From assembly GCA_028872645.1 (NCBI GenBank), contig JAPKDK010000005.1, positions 1 through 31,141 of the forward strand: 31,141 nt of DNA, in the 5' to 3' direction. Position numbers and translations under genes: made by a program. Positions 15,615-22,674 of the stretch are shown piece by piece; the stretch's first letter is position 1; the number at the start of each line of letters is the position of its first letter. The DNA is from Verrucomicrobiota bacterium. Its GTDB lineage: Bacteria; Verrucomicrobiota; Verrucomicrobiia; Limisphaerales; UBA1100. The notes under the pieces were generated by a model. It made no database searches. It saw only the letters and a list, made by a program, of their open reading frames with translations, and was not told the DNA's origin.

Positions 15615-16337
15615 GTGAAACTTTGGGCAATAGCATGGATGGCGAGCCTACTGCTCGGCTGTGGTGGTGGGGAAAGCGATGCCACAGCGGAAGACCGCGA
15701 GCCGCATTTTCTGGCGGGTCGGCGGCTGGTCACGCAACAGGATTACAATGGCGCCGCAAAATCCTTTTACAAGGCGCTGGAGGCCAACCCGCTCTCGGCA
15801 GCGGCGCATTATGAATTGGGCGTGCTGTTTCTTTCACGCAAGAATGATCCGGCGGCGGCGATTTTTCACCTGCAACGATACCTTACACTCAAACCGGAGG
15901 CAGTAAATAAAAAGGATGTGCTCGGGCAAATCGAAGGATTGAAGAGCGATCTCGCAGGCGAAATCCTCGGCAATCCGCAATCACAACCCAACCGATCGAT
16001 CCAAGCACTGCGCGCGCAGCTCAACCAGTTGGCGGCGGAAAATGCGGCGCTCAAGCATCAGTTGCTTTCCAAAGGCATCACCCCCAATCCGGTGGCGACC
16101 ACAAACTCCACGGCCACGCTGCCGCCACGGCCGCTGCCCGGAGGCGGCAGCACCGTTCCTAACCCGCCGCAACCCACCACCACCCTGCGCACGCACAAAG
16201 TGAAAGGCGGGGACAATCCCACCAGCATCGCGCGCCAATACGGCATACCGGTTTCCAAATTGCTCGCAGCCAATCCCGGCCTCAAGCCCGCCAAAATCCA
16301 GATTGGCGATGAACTGAAAATCCCGCCGCGCAACTAG
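15615..16337 (+). CDS. Lipoprotein with TPR-like and LysM domains
   Basis: This 240-residue protein starts MKLWAIAWMASLLLGC, a short signal peptide with lipobox LLGC, so Cys16 is the expected lipid-bearing residue. Residues about 33-85 form a TPR-like pair (AAKSFYKALEANPLSAAAHYELGVLF). A short coiled coil (AQLNQLAAENAALKHQL) and a proline/threonine linker follow. The C-terminal LysM domain (about 180-238, SIARQYGIPVSKLLAANPGL...IQIGDELKIP) should bind peptidoglycan. The protein is therefore anchored in the outer or inner membrane and holds on to the wall. GTG 15615 is chosen because it gives the lipoprotein signal directly and lies seven bases after a -10 box. Confidence 0.85.
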   Translation: MKLWAIAWMASLLLGCGGGESDATAEDREPHFLAGRRLVTQQDYNGAAKSFYKALEANPLSAAAHYELGVLFLSRKNDPAAAIFHLQRYLTLKPEAVNKKDVLGQIEGLKSDLAGEILGNPQSQPNRSIQALRAQLNQLAAENAALKHQLLSKGITPNPVATTNSTATLPPRPLPGGGSTVPNPPQPTTTLRTHKVKGGDNPTSIARQYGIPVSKLLAANPGLKPAKIQIGDELKIPPRN

Positions 16338-16342
16338 CCCTC

Positions 16343-17203
16343 ATGCAGCGCCTTCTCCTCGTCACGCTTGGTTGTTTTTGGTTGTTCATGACCTGGCAAC
16401 TGTGGCGCGTGGAATACGCCGGCGAAAAGCTCGGCGCGGCAGTGGAGATTTCCACGGTGTGGGACAAGATCCGCCGCGCGCCGGATGATTCCCATCTGCA
16501 AATTGTCCACGTCCCCTCGGGCCAATTGTTTGGGGAACTGGATTGGGAACCCCAAGTGCTCACCGAAAACACCTCGCGGGTGGAAGGCCAAATTATGCAC
16601 ATCGATAGCTACGAGCTGGAGGTGGACAACGGCGTGTTTTTGCTCGATGACGATCAGGGCCAAGTGCGGTTTAATCTCGAGCTGGCGATGGACGCCGCTT
16701 CCGTATGGCAAACAGTGCGGATCGATATCCGCAAGCTCGATGACCAAAGCAAATTGGACCTGTACCTTAGCGCGTTCGCCTCGGCCAGTAACCAAGTGCT
16801 CAACCTCAGCCTTGAGCTACAGAATTACACGAATCAAATTCAGATGCCGCTGGAGGATATGCGCGATCCGCGGAAGTTTTCCAAAGCGCTCCTTGCGCTG
16901 CGCGGCACGGGCAAGCTCACGACGATCACCACGATATTCGCGATCAACAAACTACTCGATGAAGCCAACCTCGGCTCACAACTAAACTTCAGTTTCGAAC
17001 TCCCACGCAAAGCGCACCTCGACCGCCTGCCCGGCGTGCGATCGGACATCAAAGTTTATCGCGTGGACTTCGAGCCCCTTAAAGGCTGGCCTGCCAGCGT
17101 CTACCTCAACCGCACCGGCGAAATCATGCTTGTGCGGCTGCCTCAAGGCTACGAACTGCGTAACACCCATTATTACGGCGTCGCTCGCCGTCGCAAACAA
17201 TGA
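16343..17203 (+). CDS. Uncharacterised membrane-anchored protein before an ABC exporter
   Basis: I do not recognise this 286-residue protein. It begins with a membrane anchor (LLLVTLGCFWLFMTWQLW, residues 4-21) and continues as one beta-rich extracytoplasmic domain with many paired hydrophobic strands (QVRFNLELAMDAASVWQTVR, NLSLELQNY, LNFSFELP). It ends with YYGVARRRKQ. The stop overlaps the ATP-binding gene by four bases (ATGA), and the lipoprotein gene ends five bases before it. Its place suggests an accessory part of the exporter that follows, but nothing in the sequence shows the job. Confidence 0.6.
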   Translation: MQRLLLVTLGCFWLFMTWQLWRVEYAGEKLGAAVEISTVWDKIRRAPDDSHLQIVHVPSGQLFGELDWEPQVLTENTSRVEGQIMHIDSYELEVDNGVFLLDDDQGQVRFNLELAMDAASVWQTVRIDIRKLDDQSKLDLYLSAFASASNQVLNLSLELQNYTNQIQMPLEDMRDPRKFSKALLALRGTGKLTTITTIFAINKLLDEANLGSQLNFSFELPRKAHLDRLPGVRSDIKVYRVDFEPLKGWPASVYLNRTGEIMLVRLPQGYELRNTHYYGVARRRKQ

Positions 17204-17961
17204 TTGAACTGGAAAACCTGGTGAAACAATTCGGCGATCTCACCGCTGTGGACGACCTGAGCCTCAAGGTTGAGAAAGGCGAATTCGTCGCCGTGCTCGG
17301 CCCCAACGCCGCCGGCAAAACCACCACCATCAAAATGCTCGTGGGCCTCATCCAGCCCAATTCCGGCACCGTGCGCGTGTGCGGCATCGACGTGCAAGCC
17401 GACCCCATCGCCGTCCGCCGTCATCTTGCGTACGTTCCCGATTTTCCGTTCCTGTACGACAAGCTCACCCCGTGGGAATTCCTGCGCTTCACCGGCCAGC
17501 TTTTTCATATGGACGAGGCGCAAATTCAGGAACGCACGCGCGAACTCATCCCGCGCTTTAACCTCGAGCCGTACTTGCAAAAGAGCATCGAAAGTCTCAG
17601 CCACGGAACGCGCCAGCGCATCGCGATTGTCTCGGCGCTGATGCATGCGCCAGAAGTGTTTGTGCTCGATGAACCGATGGTGGGCCTCGACCCGCATCAT
17701 CAGTTTATTTTGAAAGAGGTGTTGAAAGAACGCGCCGCCGATGGGATGACGGTGTTTCTCTCCACCCACCAAATCAGTGTGGCGGAAGAAGTGGCCGACC
17801 GCATCGGCATCATTCATATGGGAAAGCTCGTCGCCGTGGGCACCAAGGAAGAACTGCACGCCAAAAGCGGCCGCGGCAAGGTCGCGCTGGAAGAAACCTA
17901 CCTCGCCCTCACCAGCGAGGAATCCGATGTGAGCATGCAGCGCCAAGTCCAACAGGGATAG
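17200..17961 (+). CDS. ABC transporter ATP-binding protein
   Basis: This 253-residue ATPase has all the needed motifs: Walker A GPNAAGKTTT (residues 34-43), ABC signature LSHGTRQR (133-140), Walker B VFVLDEP with Asp157 and Glu158, and the switch His190 in STHQ. It resembles the CcmA/ABC-2 type used by exporters of drugs, lipids or polysaccharides. The permease gene follows after 15 bases, and the preceding gene overlaps it by four bases, so the three probably form one transport unit. The exported substrate is unknown. The C-terminal tail (ESDVSMQRQVQQG) is polar and not conserved. Confidence 0.93.
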   Translation: MIELENLVKQFGDLTAVDDLSLKVEKGEFVAVLGPNAAGKTTTIKMLVGLIQPNSGTVRVCGIDVQADPIAVRRHLAYVPDFPFLYDKLTPWEFLRFTGQLFHMDEAQIQERTRELIPRFNLEPYLQKSIESLSHGTRQRIAIVSALMHAPEVFVLDEPMVGLDPHHQFILKEVLKERAADGMTVFLSTHQISVAEEVADRIGIIHMGKLVAVGTKEELHAKSGRGKVALEETYLALTSEESDVSMQRQVQQG

Positions 17962-17976
17962 TAGGGATCACTGCCC

Positions 17977-20904
17977 ATGGAATTCCTGCCCGCTGTTCGA
18001 AACCGGTTTGCCTCGCCGCTGATGCTGCTGTTGCGCGTGCACCTCGCGCAGGCGGCGCGCCGCTTCAAGGAGGCTAGTCAGCGTTCGGGTTTTCTTTCGG
18101 TGCTCATTGTGGGTTTCCTGCTTTTTTATCCGCTGCTCGCCGCCGGCATGTTTTATGGCGGACTGCGTTATATTTCCAAATTCCCCGGGCTGGGCGATCT
18201 CTTGATTGAGCGGCTCATCTTTTTGCTCTTCGCTTTACTGTTCATGCTGCTGCTGTTTTCAAACGTGGTGGTCGGTTATACAAATATGTTCAAAAACGAA
18301 GAGTCGCGTTTCCTGAACACGCTGCCCATTCCAGCCCAATCCATTTTTCGATGGAAACTCATCGAGACCGCCGTGGTCGCCTCCTGGGCGTTCATTGTTT
18401 TAGTGGCACCGCTGTTGCTCGCCTTCGGCATTCATCAACACGCGGACTGGCATTTTTATGTGTTCACACCGCCCCTCGTGGCGGTGTTCATTATGCTGCC
18501 GGCGATATTCGGTTGTTGGATCGCTGTAGCGATGGCGCGCTTTCTCGACCGCTCACTTTTCCAAGCCACCGCCGTGCTGCTGCTGCTGGCAATGTGTTAC
18601 TCGGTGAAGATTTACCTCCAACCCGAAGCCGCCAGCGAGCAGACACTCGAAACGCGCGTGGTGGATCTCACCGACCGCCTGCTCGCCAAAACCCAAATCG
18701 CGCAGTTCCCTTTTCTGCCCAGCTATTGGCTCTCCAGCACACTCACACACTGGGTGGAAGGCGCGCGTGCGGCGGCCGTGTTCTTCGCCGGCGTGCTCAT
18801 GTCCAACGTGCTTTTTTTTGGCTTCCTCGGCTTCACTGAAACGGGCCGCCACTTTTATGCGTCCCTTTCCTCCACGCTCAGCCGCGGCAGCCTGGCTGGT
18901 GATTGGTCCACCGCCATGCGCCATGCGCCGCGCCTATGTGCACAAGTGGTGTTGCTGGCGTGGTTTTTGCCGGTGGTGGATTTTGAGCCGCTGCAAAAAC
19001 ATTGGCGTGGAGAATTCGCCCCACTTTCAGCACATTACGCCGCACAACGAAGATCCGAAGATGTGGGCTCTCAATCGCTTGGGCGCTGGCTCACCAATCA
19101 TGTGGCGGAGTTGGAACCCCGTCTCGCGCGCGGCGCGCTCTATTATTTGCAGCCGGATATCCGCAATCTTTATCTCCGCAGCAGTTCGGGTGAAATGATG
19201 CAACTTGGCCCGGATCTCGACCATCTGCTGCAATCCAACCTGCGCCCCAACCTGTCCGGGCTGGACTTTGCCCGCAACCGCACGTTGCTACGCGGGGCCG
19301 CCGCCGACTTTGCCGCCGAGCCCGAAGCTACACTGCTGCAGCCTTTGCCGCAATCACAGGTGGTGTTGCTGCACGCCCTCGGCGCACCAGGGCTAACCAA
19401 TCGCACACTTACGTTTCCCGCCGAATCCGGCGCCGATGAACCGTTACCTGAACAAATCCACCGCCTGTTTCTCCGCCGACAAGTGACACTGGTGGACGCC
19501 GACAACGAGCCCACCGGGAAAAAAGTTTGGATCACCGATCACGGAAATTATTTTGAAGGCACCCTCGCGCGCGAGGGCGATACGCTACGCTTCACTCTGC
19601 CTGGAGAAACGCCTAAAGAAGAAACCGGCGTACACGGCATAGACCTCCTCCAAATGTGGCGCACCAATGCCACCGAAAAACTCGACTGGAAACACTGGCA
19701 ACTCGGCCGCGTGGGAACTCCGGTAGCCGCTCACCCTCCGCCACCTGCTCAAGCTGCCGCCCTGCCGCCCCTGGCGCTGTTGGCCATTCCGCTTATGGCC
19801 CTGTTGGCGTGGGTGTTCAACAGCCGCACCGCCCATTTAATCACGGCCACTGCAGTGATTGGCCTCTTCATTGCCTTCATGGCCACCGGCGATCACTGGC
19901 TAACCCGGCTCGATGGCACCGGCGGTGGAAGCGCTTTCGGCATCTCCCGCTGGCAATTCCTCGGGGTGGGCGCTTGGCTAATGCTCTCCGCTGCGTTGGC
20001 GCAGGCGGTCACCTCGATTTGGCAATCGCCCCTCGCCGCGCGGTTTGAAAAGTGGTTCGAACAATGGCAGGAAAAACGGAACGTGTTCAAATACGAACCG
20101 GGCTTGGCCGAGCGAATTTTCAAAAAAATCCCCGGGCTGCCTTCCGATGTGCTGGCGGTGCTGCTCAAGGACATCCGAATGTTTTGGCGCGATACCGCGC
20201 AATGGGGCCAGTCGCTCATCCTCTTCGGCATCCTCGGCGTGTATATTTTGAACCTTCGTTTCTTTACCGAGCAATTCACCTCGCTCTTCACCGACGGCCG
20301 CTTTGGGGGCGATTACTTTTTCAAACTGGTCAGCTTTATGAACCTCGCCGCGTGCGCGCTGAATCTCGCCACATTGACCACGCGTTTTGTGTATCCGCAA
20401 TTCTCGCTGGAAGGCAAACGGCTTTGGATTGTCGGCCTCTCGCCGCTGGGGCTTTCGCGCGTGGTGAAGGTGAAGTTTATGCTCGCCTCGGCCATATCGC
20501 TGCTCATCAGCCTGCCGCTCATTTGGTTTTCGTGCAGCATGCTGCAGCTGCCACTGAGCCAAGTGGTGTTCTTTATTGCAGCCATCTCCGTTATGTCCGT
20601 GGCCCTCAACGGCCTCGCCGTTGGGATGGGCGTGATGTATCCGAACCTCAAAGAAGATAACCCCAGCAAAATCGTCGCCGGCTTTGGCGGCACGTTCTGC
20701 CTCGTGCTCAGCTTTGTGTACATTGGACTGGCGGTCATGCTACTCGGCGCGGGCTCGCCCTTCGGCTCACCGTGGCAAGTCTTCGGTCGGCACCCAATGG
20801 AAATCCGAATGATTTATCTCGGAATGTTTCTCGTGTTCTCAACCATCGTCGGCCTCGGCCCGTTGAGCTACGCGCTAAACCGCGTGAAAAAATTTGAGCA
20901 CTAA
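17977..20904 (+). CDS. ABC exporter permease with a large inserted domain
   Basis: This 975-residue protein is the membrane partner of the ATPase before it. Residues 1-300 contain about six helices and the cytoplasmic turn NMFKNEESRFLNTLPIPAQSI, typical of large ABC-2 permeases. Residues about 336-595 are soluble and rich in polar residues (for example GDTLRFTLPGETPKEETGVH), then three more helices at about 596-685. The C-terminal part (from about 708, with LKDIRMFWRDTAQWGQSLILFGILG) has six further helices. Related permeases usually run straight from the first half into the KDxRxFxRDxxQW segment and are about 550-600 residues long, so the middle 350-400 residues look added. The start ATG 17977 follows TAGGGA. 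No terminator is clear after its stop. Confidence 0.8.
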   Translation: MEFLPAVRNRFASPLMLLLRVHLAQAARRFKEASQRSGFLSVLIVGFLLFYPLLAAGMFYGGLRYISKFPGLGDLLIERLIFLLFALLFMLLLFSNVVVGYTNMFKNEESRFLNTLPIPAQSIFRWKLIETAVVASWAFIVLVAPLLLAFGIHQHADWHFYVFTPPLVAVFIMLPAIFGCWIAVAMARFLDRSLFQATAVLLLLAMCYSVKIYLQPEAASEQTLETRVVDLTDRLLAKTQIAQFPFLPSYWLSSTLTHWVEGARAAAVFFAGVLMSNVLFFGFLGFTETGRHFYASLSSTLSRGSLAGDWSTAMRHAPRLCAQVVLLAWFLPVVDFEPLQKHWRGEFAPLSAHYAAQRRSEDVGSQSLGRWLTNHVAELEPRLARGALYYLQPDIRNLYLRSSSGEMMQLGPDLDHLLQSNLRPNLSGLDFARNRTLLRGAAADFAAEPEATLLQPLPQSQVVLLHALGAPGLTNRTLTFPAESGADEPLPEQIHRLFLRRQVTLVDADNEPTGKKVWITDHGNYFEGTLAREGDTLRFTLPGETPKEETGVHGIDLLQMWRTNATEKLDWKHWQLGRVGTPVAAHPPPPAQAAALPPLALLAIPLMALLAWVFNSRTAHLITATAVIGLFIAFMATGDHWLTRLDGTGGGSAFGISRWQFLGVGAWLMLSAALAQAVTSIWQSPLAARFEKWFEQWQEKRNVFKYEPGLAERIFKKIPGLPSDVLAVLLKDIRMFWRDTAQWGQSLILFGILGVYILNLRFFTEQFTSLFTDGRFGGDYFFKLVSFMNLAACALNLATLTTRFVYPQFSLEGKRLWIVGLSPLGLSRVVKVKFMLASAISLLISLPLIWFSCSMLQLPLSQVVFFIAAISVMSVALNGLAVGMGVMYPNLKEDNPSKIVAGFGGTFCLVLSFVYIGLAVMLLGAGSPFGSPWQVFGRHPMEIRMIYLGMFLVFSTIVGLGPLSYALNRVKKFEH

Positions 20905-20942
20905 CGACGGGCAAACGAAGTTCTCATCACTCCAACCAAAGC

Positions 20943-20971
20943 TTTACACCGCAGCCCTTTTTCCGTAGCTT
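20943..20971 (+). promoter_or_regulatory. Promoter of the coiled-coil gene pair
   Basis: TTTACA (20943-20948), 17 bp, TAGCTT (20966-20971), then six bases to ATG 20978. The short distance suggests a leaderless mRNA. Confidence 0.6.
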
Positions 20972-20977
20972 TTCCTA

Positions 20978-21619
20978 ATGGCTATTTTAGATGGGCCGGA
21001 TTTGTTAGAGGAGGATTTTCCCGCTACTGCCAAAGGCACAACTTTGGTGAATGAGGATCGTGAGGAATTGGATGATCAGGTTTCAACCCTGCAAACCCAA
21101 CTCGCGAACCTGAATCACGCGCGCGATAAGCTGGAGCGGGAGAAGGCCACCGTAGAGGAATCGCGCCGCCGGTTTTCAGAATTCCAAACCGGGCGCGAAG
21201 AGATGCTCCATGAACTCACGCGCAGCCTCGGTTTGCTGGAGGAAGCGCAGCTCGACGCCCAGCGCGATGCCGAGCAAATGGCCCGCTCGATGGATGACTT
21301 GCGCGACGCCCTCACCAAAGTGGACTCACTGGTGGAGGTCGACACTCACGATGAGAATTGGAAAGTGCTACTCACCCGCAACCTCACCACCATCGAAAAC
21401 GCCCGCATGGAGCTGAACTCCGCGCGCCTGAAATGGACGCTGCTGAGCGGCATCCGAGATGACGAAGGCCAAGGCCTTGCCGCGCCAGTTCAGCCCGGAC
21501 AAACGGGCCTGCCGATGCCAAAAAATTTTAGTCAACTCTGCCTGTGGGGCCTCGCCCTCACGTGGCCGGTGCTGCTTTTGGGCGCGGCGATAACCGCTGT
21601 GCTGCTGTTGCGGGGATAA
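20978..21619 (+). CDS. Coiled-coil protein with a C-terminal membrane anchor
   Basis: I do not recognise this 213-residue protein. Residues about 25-150 are a long coiled coil (LDDQVSTLQTQLANLNHARDKL and following heptads). A short linker with PVQPGQTGLPMP follows, then one C-terminal membrane helix (about 185-210, LCLWGLALTWPVLLLGAAITAVLLL). It is thus tail-anchored, with the coil in the cytoplasm. The next gene, four bases downstream, encodes another protein with a short coil and a C-terminal helix, so the pair may act together, for example as a scaffold at the membrane. A leaderless message is predicted from the promoter at 20943-20971. Confidence 0.65.
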   Translation: MAILDGPDLLEEDFPATAKGTTLVNEDREELDDQVSTLQTQLANLNHARDKLEREKATVEESRRRFSEFQTGREEMLHELTRSLGLLEEAQLDAQRDAEQMARSMDDLRDALTKVDSLVEVDTHDENWKVLLTRNLTTIENARMELNSARLKWTLLSGIRDDEGQGLAAPVQPGQTGLPMPKNFSQLCLWGLALTWPVLLLGAAITAVLLLRG

Positions 21620-21623
21620 ATTA

Positions 21624-22109
21624 ATGAGGTGGTTCAAGCGCAAGATTGACCCGATGACCTCGCGGTCGCGCGAACTGCACAGCGAAATTACCGCGCTTGA
21701 GTCGCAGATCGCCCAACTCAGCAACGCCTCAACTCTGGCCGACCCGCTCCAAATCCAGACCGTGCTGGAGAAAACGCGTTACCTTCCGCCCGACCCAATC
21801 CTCCGCGCCGACGAGGAATTGACCCACTCCCTGCCGCCCGTCACCGACCCCAACTGCCCCGGCCTCTACAACGACCAAGGCGTGCGGAAGTTTGACCTCG
21901 CCGGATGGTGGCTTCGCGCCCGGTGCCAACCCGCCCTCTCCCCCACCGGCAACGACAAGCTCGTCGCCTATCTTGCCGCCGGCCGCAACTACGGCTACAC
22001 CGCCCTCCGCAGCGAACGCCGCGTGGCCCGCAACCGCTTCATCCTCCTCGCCTTCGTCCTGCTCGCAATGCTCTGGACCGTCCTCAGCCTGCTCATCCCG
22101 CAGTTGTAA
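21624..22109 (+). CDS. Small protein with coiled coil and C-terminal membrane anchor
   Basis: I do not recognise this 161-residue protein. It begins with a basic patch (MRWFKRKIDPMTSRSR), then a short coil (ELHSEITALESQIAQLS). A middle part has many prolines and two cysteines (NCPGLYNDQG, LRARCQPALSP). One membrane helix closes it (about 140-158, FILLAFVLLAMLWTVLSLLI). The ATG at 21624 lies four bases after the stop of the preceding gene, so the two are coupled. Both share the same plan of coil plus tail anchor without detectable sequence likeness by eye. Confidence 0.6.
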   Translation: MRWFKRKIDPMTSRSRELHSEITALESQIAQLSNASTLADPLQIQTVLEKTRYLPPDPILRADEELTHSLPPVTDPNCPGLYNDQGVRKFDLAGWWLRARCQPALSPTGNDKLVAYLAAGRNYGYTALRSERRVARNRFILLAFVLLAMLWTVLSLLIPQL

Positions 22110-22115
22110 AATGGC

Positions 22116-22143
22116 TTGCGACTCCGTCCGCGCCCGTTAGCGT
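22116..22143 (+). promoter_or_regulatory. Promoter of the MGMT-type gene
   Basis: TTGCGA (22116-22121), 16 bp, TAGCGT (22138-22143), then six bases to ATG 22150. No ribosome-binding site is visible before the start. Confidence 0.6.
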
Positions 22144-22149
22144 TGCGAA

Positions 22150-22632
22150 ATGTCTGCCACGTTTATCGACACCCCACTCGGCAAGTTCCGCGCCCAATTC
22201 ACCGAACGCGGCTTGGCCCGGTTGCAGTTTCCAAAAGCCAAGGCTGAACCCATCACCGGTTCCATCGAGCCTCCAAAAAATTGGCTGCGCCAAACCACCA
22301 GCGCGCTCAAAACTATGCTCGTCGGCAAAGCACCAAAAATCCTGCCGCCGTTGGATTTCTCCACTGGCACTGCTTTCCAGCAGCAAACGTGGCGAGCGCT
22401 GTTGCGCATTCCCGCCGGACGCACCCGCGGCTACGGCGAACTCGCCCGCACCGTCCGCCGCCCCAAGGCCGCCCGCGCCATCGGCGGCGCTTGCGTGGCC
22501 AATCCCATCCCGGTGCTCATCCCGTGCCATCGCGTCATTGGTGCCAGCGGCAACCTCACCGGCTTCTCCGGCGGCATGGATTGGAAGGTGAAACTACTGG
22601 AGATTGAGCGCGTCAAGTTGCCGCTTCATTGA
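22150..22632 (+). CDS. Methylated-DNA--protein-cysteine methyltransferase
   Basis: This 160-residue protein is an Ogt/MGMT-type suicide enzyme that moves methyl groups from O6-methylguanine to its own cysteine. The active site IPCHRVIG contains Cys126; the helix-turn-helix with ARAIGGACVANPIP (about residues 108-121) holds the finger for base flipping, and TGFSGGMDWKVKLLEIE closes the domain. The first third is short and poorly conserved, as in Ogt. ATG 22150 is six bases after the -10. The TGA stop lies inside the -35 (TTGACA) of the ileS promoter, so the two genes are packed with overlapping signals. Confidence 0.93.
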   Translation: MSATFIDTPLGKFRAQFTERGLARLQFPKAKAEPITGSIEPPKNWLRQTTSALKTMLVGKAPKILPPLDFSTGTAFQQQTWRALLRIPAGRTRGYGELARTVRRPKAARAIGGACVANPIPVLIPCHRVIGASGNLTGFSGGMDWKVKLLEIERVKLPLH

Positions 22633-22657
22633 CACGCCCGCGTACGATTGCTAGCGT
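22629..22657 (+). promoter_or_regulatory. Promoter of ileS
   Basis: TTGACA (22629-22634), 17 bp, TAGCGT (22652-22657), then 17 bases to ATG 22675. The -35 is a perfect consensus and includes the stop codon of the preceding gene. A GCCC-TTT-GGGC-like hairpin (CCGGCCC TTTG CCGGGC) overlaps the leader just before the start. Confidence 0.7.
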
Positions 22658-22674
22658 CCGGCCCTTTGCCGGGC

